Positions 25,805 through 33,739 are shown, numbered from the stretch's first letter. The stretch is 64,000 nucleotides of DNA from Aliihoeflea sp052435735 (GCA_052435735.1 JBQVNB010000006.1:1-64000), one strand, 5' to 3'. Notes: generated from the letters alone by a model not told the origin. Translations and numbers: made by a program.

Positions 25805-25853
25805 CCTCCCCCGTTCAAGGGGGAGGTGGCGCGAAGCGACGGAGGGGGCGCTA
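25805..25853. repeat. Short rhizobial palindromic repeat between convergent genes
   Basis: CCTCCCCC (25805-25812) pairs with GGGGGAGG (25819-25826) around a GTTCAA loop. The flank GGCGCGAAGCGACGGAGGG is the tail often attached to this repeat in Rhizobiales. It begins 2 nt after the P450 stop and ends 5 nt before the yraN stop. The hairpin may double as a terminator, although it has no T-run. Confidence 0.6.
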
Positions 25854-25857
25854 TGGC

Positions 25858-26217
25858 TCAATTTCGTCCCTGAAACAAATTCTCCACATGCACCGGCCAC
25901 CGCCGCGGCAAGACGGCAACGAGGTCGAACCGCACCGACAGCCGCCCATAATCCGGCTGGCGCGAGAGCCAGTGGTCCGCCGCCGCCTCGATCCGCCGCT
26001 GCGCCGCGACGCCCACCGCATCCATCGCGGCAACGAGATCGCGGCGCGCTTTGACCTCGACGATCGCGACCAGATCGCCGCGCCGCGCCACGATGTCGAT
26101 CTCGCCCGCCTTGGTGCGAAAGTTCCGCGCCACGATCCGATAACCCTTCAGCCGCAGCGCCATCGCCGCCAGCCATTCCGACCGGTTGCCGTGCCGATAG
26201 GCGCCGAGCCTATCCAT
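25858..26217 (-). CDS. YraN family (UPF0102) predicted nuclease
   Basis: A 119-residue protein of the UPF0102 family, which has a restriction-endonuclease-like fold. The core motif is GEIDIVARR followed by VEVKAR, matching the D-(E/D)xK metal site. The biochemical function is unproven. Overlaps the end of rsmI by 8 nt on the same strand, and the rsmI-yraN order is conserved across proteobacteria. Confidence 0.9.
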   Translation of the reverse strand: MDRLGAYRHGNRSEWLAAMALRLKGYRIVARNFRTKAGEIDIVARRGDLVAIVEVKARRDLVAAMDAVGVAAQRRIEAAADHWLSRQPDYGRLSVRFDLVAVLPRRWPVHVENLFQGRN

Positions 26218-27112
26218 CCTGCGCGTCCCGCAATTCCACCAGCCGGCGGAACAGATCCTGCTTGGCCTGCCCCGTCATCTTCGCCGCCTCGCCGGCCGCC
26301 TTCGACGCCGGCATGTCGCGCGCCAGGTCGAGCAGCAGCCGGTCGACGTCCACCCCCTCCGCCGCAGCTTGTTCCAGCGGCGGCCCGACACAGACGACGA
26401 CCTCGCCCTTCGGCGTATCGGCTTCCGCATAATGCGCCGCGAGTTCAGCCAGCGTCCCGCGCCGCGCCTCCTCGAATGTCTTGGTCAGCTCCCGCGCCAC
26501 CGCCGCCGGCCGGTCGCCCAGCACGTCCAGCATGGCCTTCAGGCTCGTCGCCAGCCGGCGCGGGCTTTCGAAGAAGATCAGCGTGCCGGGAATGCGCGCG
26601 ACCTCGTCGAACCGCGTGCGCCGCTGCCCGTCCTTGACCGGCAGAAATCCCGCAAAGAAGAACGCGTCCGACGGCAGCCCGGCGATCGAGAGCGCGGCGA
26701 GCGTCGACGACGCGCCGGGGATCGGCACCACGCGATGCCCGGCCTCCACCGCCTCGCCGACCAGCCGGAAACCGGGGTCCGAGACGAGCGGCGTCCCCGC
26801 ATCCGAGCACAGCGCGACCGACTTTCCCTCACCGAGCGCCGCGATCAGCTTCGGCCCGGCCTCGGCCGCATTGTGCTCGTGATAGGCGACCAGCCTGCGC
26901 CTGATGCCATAGCGCTCCAGCAGGATGCGCGTCACCCGCGTGTCCTCGCAGGCAAGCACATCCGCGCCCGCCAGCGTCTCCAGCGCCCGCAGCGTGATGT
27001 CGGAGAGGTTTCCGATCGGCGTCGCGACCAGATAGAGCGCAGGCTCGGGCACCGGCGCACGCATCTGCGCCTGTCCGATCATGTAGATTCGCTCGCCCTC
27101 CGCCATCGCCAT
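26210..27112 (-). CDS. rsmI: 16S rRNA (cytidine1402-2'-O)-methyltransferase
   Basis: A 300-residue tetrapyrrole-methylase-fold enzyme. LYLVATPIGNLSDITLRAL near residue 27 is the SAM-binding start, with CEDTRVTRILL, CSDAGTPLVSDPG and IPGASSTLAALSIAGLP. RsmI with RsmH modifies C1402 in the ribosomal P site. The first 25 residues before the domain may be an over-extension; a later ATG (MIGQAQMRAP, residue 11) is possible. Upstream gene yraN overlaps downstream. No hemW linkage on the same transcript can be proven, but all lie on the minus strand. Confidence 0.95.
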   Translation of the reverse strand: MAMAEGERIYMIGQAQMRAPVPEPALYLVATPIGNLSDITLRALETLAGADVLACEDTRVTRILLERYGIRRRLVAYHEHNAAEAGPKLIAALGEGKSVALCSDAGTPLVSDPGFRLVGEAVEAGHRVVPIPGASSTLAALSIAGLPSDAFFFAGFLPVKDGQRRTRFDEVARIPGTLIFFESPRRLATSLKAMLDVLGDRPAAVARELTKTFEEARRGTLAELAAHYAEADTPKGEVVVCVGPPLEQAAAEGVDVDRLLLDLARDMPASKAAGEAAKMTGQAKQDLFRRLVELRDAQDG

Positions 27113-27270
27113 CTTCCTTTATCCGGACGCCGAAAATTCGCCGCGATCGGTGGGAACAATTTGGGCATCTGCCCGGTTCGAAGGCAGAATGCGGAGGTTT
27201 CCCCAATGCCCCTGACCATCCAGGACAGTTTCGAACCCTATTACGCCGGCAAGACCGCGCGAAACGACAA

Positions 27271-28422
27271 TCAGCGCGCCAAATCCGCCACCACCGCGTC
27301 GAGCACGATCATCCCGTCCGCTGTGGCCCGCAGCCGCGAATTGCCGACCGGTGCGACGAGACGCTCCTCCTGGAGCACCGCGATCCGCTTCGAGGACAAG
27401 GACCGTCCGGACAACGATTCGTAGCGCACGAGGTCGATCCCCTCGGCCAGCCGCAGCCCCATCAGCAGGAACTCGTCGGCCTCCTCCTCGCGCGTCAGCC
27501 GCTCGCCGCCGGTAATGCCATGCCCGCGCGCCTCGACGCGCTCCAGCCACGCCTCGGGTAGCTTTTCGGTGAACGTCACGATCCGCTCGCCATTCTCGAC
27601 GAACCGGCCATGCGCCCCCGGCCCGATGCCGACATATTCGCCATAGCGCCAGTAGATCAGATTGTGCCGGCTCTCCGCGCCCGGCCGCGCATGGTTGGAA
27701 ATCTCGTAGGCCGGCAGCCCGCGCGCCGCGGTCACCTCCTGCGTCAGCTTGTAGAGGTCCGCCGCGTGGTCCGGCTCCGGCATCACGAATTTTCCCGCCT
27801 CATGCAGAAGCTGGAACCGCGTCCCGTCCTCGATGGTGAGCTGGTAGAGCGACAGATGATCGGCGGCATAGCCGATCGCCCGGTCAAGCTCCGCCGCCCA
27901 CTGGTCGAGGCCCTGGTGCGGCCGCGCATAGATCAGGTCGAAGGAAAGCCGCGGGAAAATCTCGCGCGCCAGCCCGATCGCATGCAGCGCCCCCTCGACA
28001 TCGTGAAGCCGTCCGAGGAACCGCAGATCGGCGTCGTTCAGCGCCTGGACGCCGAGCGAAACCCGATTGACCCCCGCCGCCCGATAACCGCGGAATCGCG
28101 CCGCCTCGACGGATGACGGATTCGCCTCCAGCGTAATCTCAATCCCGTCCGGCACGGTCCAGTAGCGCGCGACGCTCTCCAGCACCGCCCCCACCGTCTC
28201 CGGCTCCATCAGCGACGGCGTGCCGCCGCCCAGAAAGATCGAATCGACTTTTCGACCGCCCGTCCGCGCCCGCATCGTCGCCATCTCGCGATCGAACGCC
28301 GCGGCAAACCGCGCCTGATCGACCGGCTGATGGCGGACATGGGAATTGAAGTCGCAATAGGGACACTTGGCCGCGCAGAACGGCCAGTGGATATAGACGG
28401 CGAAACCCGGATCGTCGGTCAT
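27271..28422 (-). CDS. hemW: HemW, haem chaperone-like radical SAM protein
   Basis: A 383-residue radical SAM protein. The cluster motif is FCAAKCPYCDFNSHV (CxxxCxxC), followed by SIFLGGGTPSLM. HRQ-type residues for true coproporphyrinogen oxidase (HemN) are missing; NRVSLGVQALND and LYQLTIEDGTRF fit HemW. HemW binds haem and is thought to deliver it to respiratory enzymes. Order rdgB-hemW on the same strand is typical of Rhizobiales. A palindromic element fills the gap between it and rdgB. Confidence 0.93.
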   Translation of the reverse strand: MTDDPGFAVYIHWPFCAAKCPYCDFNSHVRHQPVDQARFAAAFDREMATMRARTGGRKVDSIFLGGGTPSLMEPETVGAVLESVARYWTVPDGIEITLEANPSSVEAARFRGYRAAGVNRVSLGVQALNDADLRFLGRLHDVEGALHAIGLAREIFPRLSFDLIYARPHQGLDQWAAELDRAIGYAADHLSLYQLTIEDGTRFQLLHEAGKFVMPEPDHAADLYKLTQEVTAARGLPAYEISNHARPGAESRHNLIYWRYGEYVGIGPGAHGRFVENGERIVTFTEKLPEAWLERVEARGHGITGGERLTREEEADEFLLMGLRLAEGIDLVRYESLSGRSLSSKRIAVLQEERLVAPVGNSRLRATADGMIVLDAVVADLAR

Positions 28423-28445
28423 CGGCCAGTCCTGACAGGGCGCAC

Positions 28446-28607
28446 ACCCCCACCCTTGCCCTCTTCACAAGGGGGAGGGGGCATCCACGCCCCGCCTAAA
28501 TTTGGCTCACCCCACAAGAGATCGCGCAACGCAGACGCCTTCCCTCCCCCTTGTGGGGGTCCGAAGGACGGGCGAGACCCGCGGCTCGCACTGAAAAGGG
28601 TGGGGGT
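28446..28607. repeat. MITE/RIME-like palindromic element, 162 bp
   Basis: Terminal arms ACCCCCACCCTT (28446-28457) and AAGGGTGGGGGT (28596-28607) are perfect inverted repeats. Inside, CACAAGGGGGAGGG (about 28467-28480) is mirrored by CCCTCCCCCTTGTG (about 28542-28555). It lies in the hemW-rdgB gap with no coding capacity. A partial copy occurs at 311-346. The pattern matches the mosaic palindromic elements of rhizobial genomes. Confidence 0.75.
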
Positions 28608-28638
28608 CCCCTTCGTCAAAACAACCACTCCGTCCAAC

Positions 28639-29286
28639 TCACCCCGCCCCCAGCATCTCGCGCGCAAACGCCTGAAACGCCCTTGCCCGGTGCGAAAGCG
28701 CCTCGTCCTGCCCTGGCTTCCAGCCATGCTTCTCCTCGGCGCTCATCTCGCCGAACGTCCGCTCGTGACCGGACGGCTGGAACATCGGATCATAGCCGAA
28801 ACCACTCGTCCCGCGCGGTGGCCAGACCAGCGTTCCCTGCGCCTCGCCGCGAAAATACTCGGCATGCCCGTCCGGCCAGGCAACGCAGATCACCGAGACG
28901 AACTTGCCCTGCCGGTCCTGCGGCATATGCGCGTTTTTCTGGTCGAGCAGCTTCTGCGTGCGCTCCATCGCCACCTGAAAGTCGCGCGTGCCGTCGGCAA
29001 GCTCGGCCCAATTCGCCGTATAGACGCCCGGATCGCCGCCCAGCGCATCGACCATCAGGCCCGAATCGTCCGACAGCGCCGGCAGCCCGGTCGCGCTCGC
29101 CGCCGCATGCGCCTTGATGTAGGCGTTCTCCTCGAACGTCGTCCCGGTCTCGTCAGGCTCGGGCAGGCCATATTCGGCCGCCGACTTCGCCTCGAAGCCG
29201 AACGGCGCGATCAGGTCGGCGATCTCCGCCAGCTTGCCCTTGTTGTGGCTCGCCACCACGATCTTGCGGTCGTCCAGAGTGCGCAT
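28639..29286 (-). CDS. rdgB: XTP/dITP diphosphatase (RdgB/HAM1)
   Basis: A 215-residue non-canonical purine NTP pyrophosphatase. The substrate-binding start is IVVASHNKGKLAEI, with ETGTTFEENAYIKA, ALSDDSGLMVDALGG and GFGYDPMF. It removes XTP, ITP and dITP from the nucleotide pool. Directly abuts the VOC gene: the VOC stop codon ends at the base next to the rdgB start. It sits between rph and hemW as in other Rhizobiales. Confidence 0.96.
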   Translation of the reverse strand: MRTLDDRKIVVASHNKGKLAEIADLIAPFGFEAKSAAEYGLPEPDETGTTFEENAYIKAHAAASATGLPALSDDSGLMVDALGGDPGVYTANWAELADGTRDFQVAMERTQKLLDQKNAHMPQDRQGKFVSVICVAWPDGHAEYFRGEAQGTLVWPPRGTSGFGYDPMFQPSGHERTFGEMSAEEKHGWKPGQDEALSHRARAFQAFAREMLGAG

Positions 29287-29718
29287 TCAAAGTCCCCAGA
29301 TCTTCGGATTGGCGATTTCCAGCGAATTGCCCGCCGGATCGCGAAAATAGATGGAGCGTCCGCCCGATGGTTCGTCCGGCTTCGACGACGGCCACCGGAA
29401 ATCGGCCTCGATGGCAACGCCGTGCGTTTCCAGATGCCCCTTCCAGCGCTCGATCTCGTCCTCGGTGCCGGCAAAACACAGATGTCCCGCACCGCTCGCG
29501 CCATGCGGCGGAACGGGAAGCCTGGCATCAGGTGCCGGCGGCTTCACCGTCTGCGCGGGATCGAACAGCAAAAGCACGCCGGTGCCGCACTTGAAGAACA
29601 CGTGCCGCCCGTCGACCTTGGCGATGCGTTGCAGGCCCATCACGTTGCGGTAGAAGGCTTCGGCCGCGTCGAGGTCGTCGACATACAGCGCGGATTCGAG
29701 GATCGATGTCGGCGTCAT
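29287..29718 (-). CDS. VOC (glyoxalase/dioxygenase fold) family protein
   Basis: A 143-residue vicinal-oxygen-chelate fold protein with two beta-alpha-beta-beta-beta units: SALYVDDLDAAEAFYRNVMG and GAGHLCFAGTEDEIERW, and the closing SIYFRDPAGNSLEIANP. Putative metal ligands are a His near GAGH and the Glu in NSLEI. The reaction is not predictable. Inserted between rph and rdgB, immediately upstream of rdgB with no spacer. Confidence 0.85.
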   Translation of the reverse strand: MTPTSILESALYVDDLDAAEAFYRNVMGLQRIAKVDGRHVFFKCGTGVLLLFDPAQTVKPPAPDARLPVPPHGASGAGHLCFAGTEDEIERWKGHLETHGVAIEADFRWPSSKPDEPSGGRSIYFRDPAGNSLEIANPKIWGL

Positions 29719-29743
29719 CGCGAGACACCCCGCATCAAAGGCT

Positions 29744-29885
29744 GCGCCCTACGTTGCCCCCCTCTGTCCTGCCGGACATCTCCCCCGCGAGGGGGGAGAT
29801 CAGCCAATCGCACACCTGGTCGCGCGTGATCTCCCCCCATGCGGGGGAGATGTCCGGCAGGACAGAGGGGGGCAACGTAGGGCGC
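29744..29885. repeat. Perfect long palindromic element (RIME/MITE-like), 142 bp
   Basis: The arms 29744-29788 and 29841-29885 are exact reverse complements over 45 nt. An inner pair, GGGGGGAGATCA (29791-29802) and TGATCTCCCCCC (29827-29838), is also exact. Each arm further folds on itself via ATCTCCCCC/GGGGGGAGAT. The left arm contains TCTGTCCTGCCGGACATCTC, a sequence type I know from dispersed repeats of rhizobial genomes. It separates the VOC gene from rph and carries no reading frame of note. Confidence 0.85.
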
Positions 29886-29899
29886 AACCATCGACAAAC

Positions 29900-30616
29900 C
29901 TACCCCATCGCCATCTTCTGCAAATCCACCAGCCTTGCGATGCCCTTCTTCGCCAGCCCCATCAACTGCGCGAACTCCGCCTCCGAAAACGGCTCGCTTT
30001 CCGCCGTTCCCTGGATTTCGACGATCCCGCCGCGCCCGGTCATGACGAAATTCGCGTCCGTGTCGGCCGCCGAATCCTCCGGATAGTCGAGGTCGATCAC
30101 CGGCACGCCATTGTAGATGCCGCACGAGATCGCCGCGACATGGTCCTTCAGCACCTTGGAAACCTGCACCATCTGGCGCGCTTCCATCCAGCGCAGGCAT
30201 TCGTGCAGCGCGACGAAGCCGCCGGTGATGCCCGCGGTGCGGGTGCCGCCATCGGCCTGGATGACGTCGCAATCGACCGTGATCTGCACCTCGCCCAGCG
30301 CCTGCAGGTCGACGACGGCTCTCAGGCTTCGCCCGATCAGGCGCTGGATTTCCAGCGTGCGGCCACCCTGCTTGCCGGCCGAGGCCTCGCGGCGCATCCG
30401 GTCGCCCGTCGCGCGCGGCAGCATGCCGTATTCGGCCGTTACCCAGCCCTTGCCGGAATTGCGCAGCCATCCCGGCACGCGCTCTTCGAGGCTCGCTGTG
30501 CACAGCACGTGCGTATCGCCGAACTTCACGAGACACGAGCCCTCGGCATGTTTGGAGACGCCGCATTCGAAGGAGATCGCCCGCATTTCGTCGGGCTGGC
30601 GCTTGGATGGCCGCAT
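29900..30616 (-). CDS. rph: Ribonuclease PH
   Basis: A 238-residue phosphorolytic 3'-5' exonuclease. The conserved segments are MRPSKRQPDEMRAISFECG, GDTHVLCTAS, GWVTAEYGMLPRAT and the active-site region ADGGTRTAGITGGFVAL. It trims tRNA 3' ends and helps rRNA turnover. The start at MRPSKRQ is set by family length; the frame extends upstream to 30850 but would overlap hrcA. Divergent from hrcA with 157 nt between, the classical rph/hrcA arrangement. Confidence 0.96.
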   Translation of the reverse strand: MRPSKRQPDEMRAISFECGVSKHAEGSCLVKFGDTHVLCTASLEERVPGWLRNSGKGWVTAEYGMLPRATGDRMRREASAGKQGGRTLEIQRLIGRSLRAVVDLQALGEVQITVDCDVIQADGGTRTAGITGGFVALHECLRWMEARQMVQVSKVLKDHVAAISCGIYNGVPVIDLDYPEDSAADTDANFVMTGRGGIVEIQGTAESEPFSEAEFAQLMGLAKKGIARLVDLQKMAMG

Positions 30617-30773
30617 GGGTCGGGGCTCTTTTCGTTCGGTTGAGGTTCGTCCCCCGTCTAGCGCCACCGGGATGACGAGGCAAAGGAAAACCGGCCGCCG
30701 CGATGGATCACCAGTTCCGCACCGGGCGCAAATGCCTATATTCAGAGGTAGAATGCTTGAAGATCGCGATTGA

Positions 30774-31841
30774 ATGAACCCTTTGACCGACCTGACGCTG
30801 ACCAATCTGGACGCGCGCTCGCGCGAAATCTTCCGGCTGATCGTCGACAACTACCTGCGCGAGGGCGAACCGCTCGGCTCGCGCAACCTGTCGCGCCTGC
30901 TGCCAAGCTCGCTGTCGCCGGCGACCGTGCGCAACGTCATGTCCGATCTCGAGCATCTGGGTCTCATCTACGCGCCGCACGTCTCGGCGGGACGTCTACC
31001 GACGCAGGCCGGCCTGCGCTTCTTCGTCGACGCTTTCATGGAACTGGGCGACCTGACCACCGAAGAGCGCCGCCAGATCGAGGCGCAGGTGCGCGCGTCG
31101 GGCTCCGGCCAGACGCTGGAGCACATCCTCACCGACGCCAGCCAGATGCTCTCCGGCCTGTCGCGTGGCGCCGGCCTCGTCATGACCGCAAAGAGCGAGG
31201 TGCCGCTGAAGCATATCGAGTTCATCCGGCTCGAACCGACCAGGGCGCTCGCCGTCATGGTCAGCCAGAACGGCGACGTGGAAAATCGCGTCGTCGATCT
31301 CCCGGCCGGCGTCACCTCCTCGCAGCTCGTCGAGGCGTCGAACTTCCTCAACGCCCACATTCGCGGCCGGACCCTGGCCGAGGCGAAGGCGGAGATCGGA
31401 CGGCTGAAGGAAGAGACGCGCACCGCCCTCGACACGCTGTCGCAGGACCTCGTGGAACGCGGGCTGGCGGTCTGGGCAGGCGAGGGCTCGGGGCTTCAGG
31501 CCCGGCTCATCGTGCGCGGCCATGCCAACCTCCTGGAGAACGTTACCGCCCAGGCCGATCTCGAACTCCTGCGCCATCTCTTCGAGGACCTCGAAACCAA
31601 GGACGGGATGCTGCAGCTTCTCGACCTGGCCGAGGAAGGACCGGGCGTTCGCATCTTCATCGGCTCGGAAAACAAGCTCTTTTCGCTCTCCGGTTCCTCG
31701 CTCGTCGTCGCGCCCTATCGCGACAAGGACGCCCGCGTCATCGGCGCGCTCGGCGTCATCGGCCCGACCCGGCTGAACTATGCCCGCATCGTTCCGATGG
31801 TCGACTACACCGCCCAGATCATCACCCGCATGCTCGGCTGA
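30774..31841 (+). CDS. hrcA: Heat-inducible transcription repressor HrcA
   Basis: A 355-residue repressor. A winged helix (LSPATVRNVMSDLEHLGLI, then HVSAGRLPTQAGLRFFVD) binds the CIRCE operator of groESL; the GAF-like dimerisation domain and HrcA insertion follow to the C-terminus (VIGALGVIGPTRLNYARI). GroEL normally keeps it active. No CIRCE inverted repeat was seen in this window. A TATATT or TAGAAT -10 candidate lies 20-40 nt upstream. grpE, usually next downstream, is about 12 kb away instead. Confidence 0.95.
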   Translation: MNPLTDLTLTNLDARSREIFRLIVDNYLREGEPLGSRNLSRLLPSSLSPATVRNVMSDLEHLGLIYAPHVSAGRLPTQAGLRFFVDAFMELGDLTTEERRQIEAQVRASGSGQTLEHILTDASQMLSGLSRGAGLVMTAKSEVPLKHIEFIRLEPTRALAVMVSQNGDVENRVVDLPAGVTSSQLVEASNFLNAHIRGRTLAEAKAEIGRLKEETRTALDTLSQDLVERGLAVWAGEGSGLQARLIVRGHANLLENVTAQADLELLRHLFEDLETKDGMLQLLDLAEEGPGVRIFIGSENKLFSLSGSSLVVAPYRDKDARVIGALGVIGPTRLNYARIVPMVDYTAQIITRMLG

Positions 31842-31981
31842 AATCTCGCCGACACGCTTCCATCACGGCATGACGCAGCGGAATATTCTTTCGCGCGACC
31901 CGTTGGCGAAGGGCGATTCAGAAAGGGTTAAGTCAAATTTTACTACAATTGATCGTTTCGTGGCCGGGAACGCTGTGTTCC

Positions 31982-32007
31982 GGAACCAACCCGCCCCGAA
32001 GGCGGTT
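31982..32007 (+). promoter_or_regulatory. Candidate EcfG/RpoE2 general-stress promoter
   Basis: GGAAC (31982-31986), 17 nt, GGTT (32004-32007), 28 nt before the next start codon. Same spacing as the copy at 1876-1901. The region also folds (CCGCC/GGCGG), so a terminator-like role for hrcA is an alternative reading. Confidence 0.45.
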
Positions 32008-32034
32008 CTTCTCCTGCAAACGAGGTTGTGAGTC

Positions 32035-32235
32035 ATGTCTGCAAGGAAGCGAATTGAGATGAGAGAGGCAGAACTTTCCACCGTGATCGTCAAGGAACTG
32101 GGCTCGGAAACGAACCGCAGGTTTCTCAATCGCATGCCCGGCCTGCGCGCCGAGCACGCGCTGCCGCAAAACCTGCGCAGCCTGCTCGAGCGTCTCGACG
32201 ACGTCGAAGACGGCCCGCGCACCTACAGGCACTGA
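32035..32235 (+). CDS. Small charged protein of unknown function (66 residues)
   Basis: A 66-residue, highly charged cytoplasmic protein beginning MSARKRIEMREAELS and ending in LPQNLRSLLERLDDVEDG plus a short tail. No signal peptide or membrane segment. I do not recognise a named family. The C-terminal helix pattern (Pro, then LL-x-x-LD-x-x-E) loosely recalls NepR anti-sigma factors, but similarity is too weak to assign. Support for being real: CGAGG before the ATG, a GGAAC-type promoter candidate upstream and a strong terminator downstream shared with rpsU. Confidence 0.6.
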   Translation: MSARKRIEMREAELSTVIVKELGSETNRRFLNRMPGLRAEHALPQNLRSLLERLDDVEDGPRTYRH

Positions 32236-32258
32236 AGGGTCCAGCCTCGTTGCAACAA

Positions 32259-32285
32259 AAAAGGCGGCCGGATGGCCGCCTTTTT
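32259..32285. terminator. Bidirectional terminator between the 66-residue gene and rpsU
   Basis: AAGGCGGCC (32261-32269) pairs with GGCCGCCTT (32274-32282), flanked by an A-run and a five-base T-run. It serves both convergent units. Confidence 0.85.
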
Positions 32286-32301
32286 GCTGTTCAGCAAAAT
32301 C

Positions 32302-32574
32302 TTATGCCGCCGAGCTTTCGGGGCGTGCGCCCGGACGGCCCGTCGGGCGTGCCGGCTTCTTCTTCATCGGCAGCAGGCCTTCGCGCTGCGCCTGCTTGCG
32401 GGCGAGCTTGCGCGAGCGGCGCACGGCTTCCGCCTTCTGGCGGGCGCGCTTTTCCGACGGCTTCTCATAGGACCGGCGCGCCTTCATCTCGCGGAAGATG
32501 CCCTCGCGCTGCATTTTCTTCTTCAGCGCGCGAAGCGCCTGCTCGACATTGTTTTCACGTACGACGACCTGCAA
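32302..32574 (-). CDS. rpsU: 30S ribosomal protein S21
   Basis: A 90-residue S21, MQVVVRENNVEQALRALKKK..., with the family's EGIFREMKARRSYEKPSEKR core. Translation most likely begins at TTG (32574-32572), with AAAGGA about 10 nt upstream; no ATG fits and the family begins exactly here. A Lys/Arg/Pro-rich C-terminal extension (about 70-90) exceeds the 70-residue E. coli protein. S21 assists initiation at the anti-Shine-Dalgarno site. A sigma-70-like promoter lies about 160 nt upstream. Confidence 0.92.
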   Translation of the reverse strand: MQVVVRENNVEQALRALKKKMQREGIFREMKARRSYEKPSEKRARQKAEAVRRSRKLARKQAQREGLLPMKKKPARPTGRPGARPESSAA

Positions 32575-32730
32575 TGTGATCCTGTCCTTTCTCGAATTGA
32601 AATGGCATCGAACACCGCCGGAAGCGGGCCGATGCAGCGAATTTTGCCGGAAGGAACCGACCGAACACCCCTGCGCCGCCGGGCGGCATGATTGCGGGAC
32701 AATGGCCCGAAGCAGGGGCGGGATGACCTC

Positions 32731-32758
32731 TATATAGGCTCTTTTCGCCAAAAGGCAA
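32731..32758 (-). promoter_or_regulatory. Sigma-70-like promoter for rpsU
   Basis: On the minus strand, TTGCCT (32758-32753), 16 nt, TATATA (32736-32731). It points at rpsU and leaves a leader of roughly 150 nt. Confidence 0.45.
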
Positions 32759-32844
32759 AACCGGATCACTCCGCCCTTCTGGACTCCGGCCCGCCAAGGC
32801 TTTAGGCGAAGCGCACTGTAAATCGCCTCGGAAATCCTGCAGCC

Positions 32845-33534
32845 ATGACGACCAGCCCGACCCTCATCGCCCCGTCCGTCCTCTCGGCCGATTTCTCGAA
32901 GCTCGGCGACGAGGTCGAAGCCGTCGTCAAGGCAGGCGCGGACTGGATTCACCTTGACGTGATGGACGGCCATTTCGTGCCCAACATCACCTTCGGACCG
33001 CAGATCATCAAGTCGATCCGAAACCGCACTGACAAGGTGTTCGACTGCCATTTGATGATCGCGCCGACCGACCAGTACCTCGCCGCCTTCGCCGATGCGG
33101 GCTGCGACATCATAACCGTCCACGCCGAGGCCGGCCCCCATCTCGACCGCTCGCTTCAGGCGATCAAAAACCTCGGCAAGAAGGCCGGCGTCTCGCTCAA
33201 TCCCTCGACCCCGGAGAACGTCATCGAATACGTTCTCGACCGGCTCGACCTCGTCCTCCTGATGACCGTCAACCCCGGCTTCGGCGGCCAGGCCTTCATC
33301 CCCGCCGTCGTTGAGAAGGTCGCGCGCATCAAGGCGATGATCGGGAACAGGCCGATCGACATCGAGATCGACGGCGGCGTGACGCCGGAGACGGCGCCGC
33401 TGGTCGCGAAGGCCGGTGCGAACGTCCTCGTTGCCGGCTCGGCGGTCTTCAAGGGCAACTCGGTCGAGAGCTATGCGAAGAATATCGCGGCAATCCGCGA
33501 TGCGTCGGACGGCGCGCGCGGACTGATCGCCTGA
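32845..33534 (+). CDS. rpe: Ribulose-phosphate 3-epimerase
   Basis: A 229-residue TIM-barrel enzyme. Metal and catalytic motifs are PSVLSADFSKLG, HLDVMDGHFVPNITFGP, FDCHLMI, VNPGFGGQAFI and IEIDGGVTPETA. It interconverts ribulose-5-P and xylulose-5-P in the pentose phosphate pathway. The 270-nt gap to rpsU holds both divergent promoters. Followed by a 205-nt noncoding stretch with a CtrA-type box. Confidence 0.97.
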   Translation: MTTSPTLIAPSVLSADFSKLGDEVEAVVKAGADWIHLDVMDGHFVPNITFGPQIIKSIRNRTDKVFDCHLMIAPTDQYLAAFADAGCDIITVHAEAGPHLDRSLQAIKNLGKKAGVSLNPSTPENVIEYVLDRLDLVLLMTVNPGFGGQAFIPAVVEKVARIKAMIGNRPIDIEIDGGVTPETAPLVAKAGANVLVAGSAVFKGNSVESYAKNIAAIRDASDGARGLIA

Positions 33535-33661
33535 ACTTATCCGCGCCTCGCTGGAAACTGCGCGTTTTCGCCCGAAACCTCCGATCAACGGCTGGTTTCC
33601 AGCGAATTTTAGGCAATTTTTACCGCGAAACTTCAGCTTTCGTTAAGGTTTCGGCCGGGTT

Positions 33662-33677
33662 TTAACCCCGCATTAAC
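33662..33677 (+). promoter_or_regulatory. CtrA-type binding box upstream of the acyltransferase gene
   Basis: TTAA (33662-33665), seven bases, TTAAC (33673-33677): an exact match to the alphaproteobacterial CtrA consensus TTAA-N7-TTAAC. It ends 62 nt before the start codon, a normal position for an activator site. Confidence 0.55.
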
Positions 33678-33739
33678 ACATCGGCGAACTTATCCGCGTA
33701 TTGCTCTGGACAAAGCCTCATCGTTCGGAGTGAACGCAA

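Noticed and set aside
30617..30773. A CIRCE operator in the rph-hrcA gap
   Set aside because: I found no TTAGCACTC-N9-GAGTGCTAA-like inverted repeat here or elsewhere in the window.
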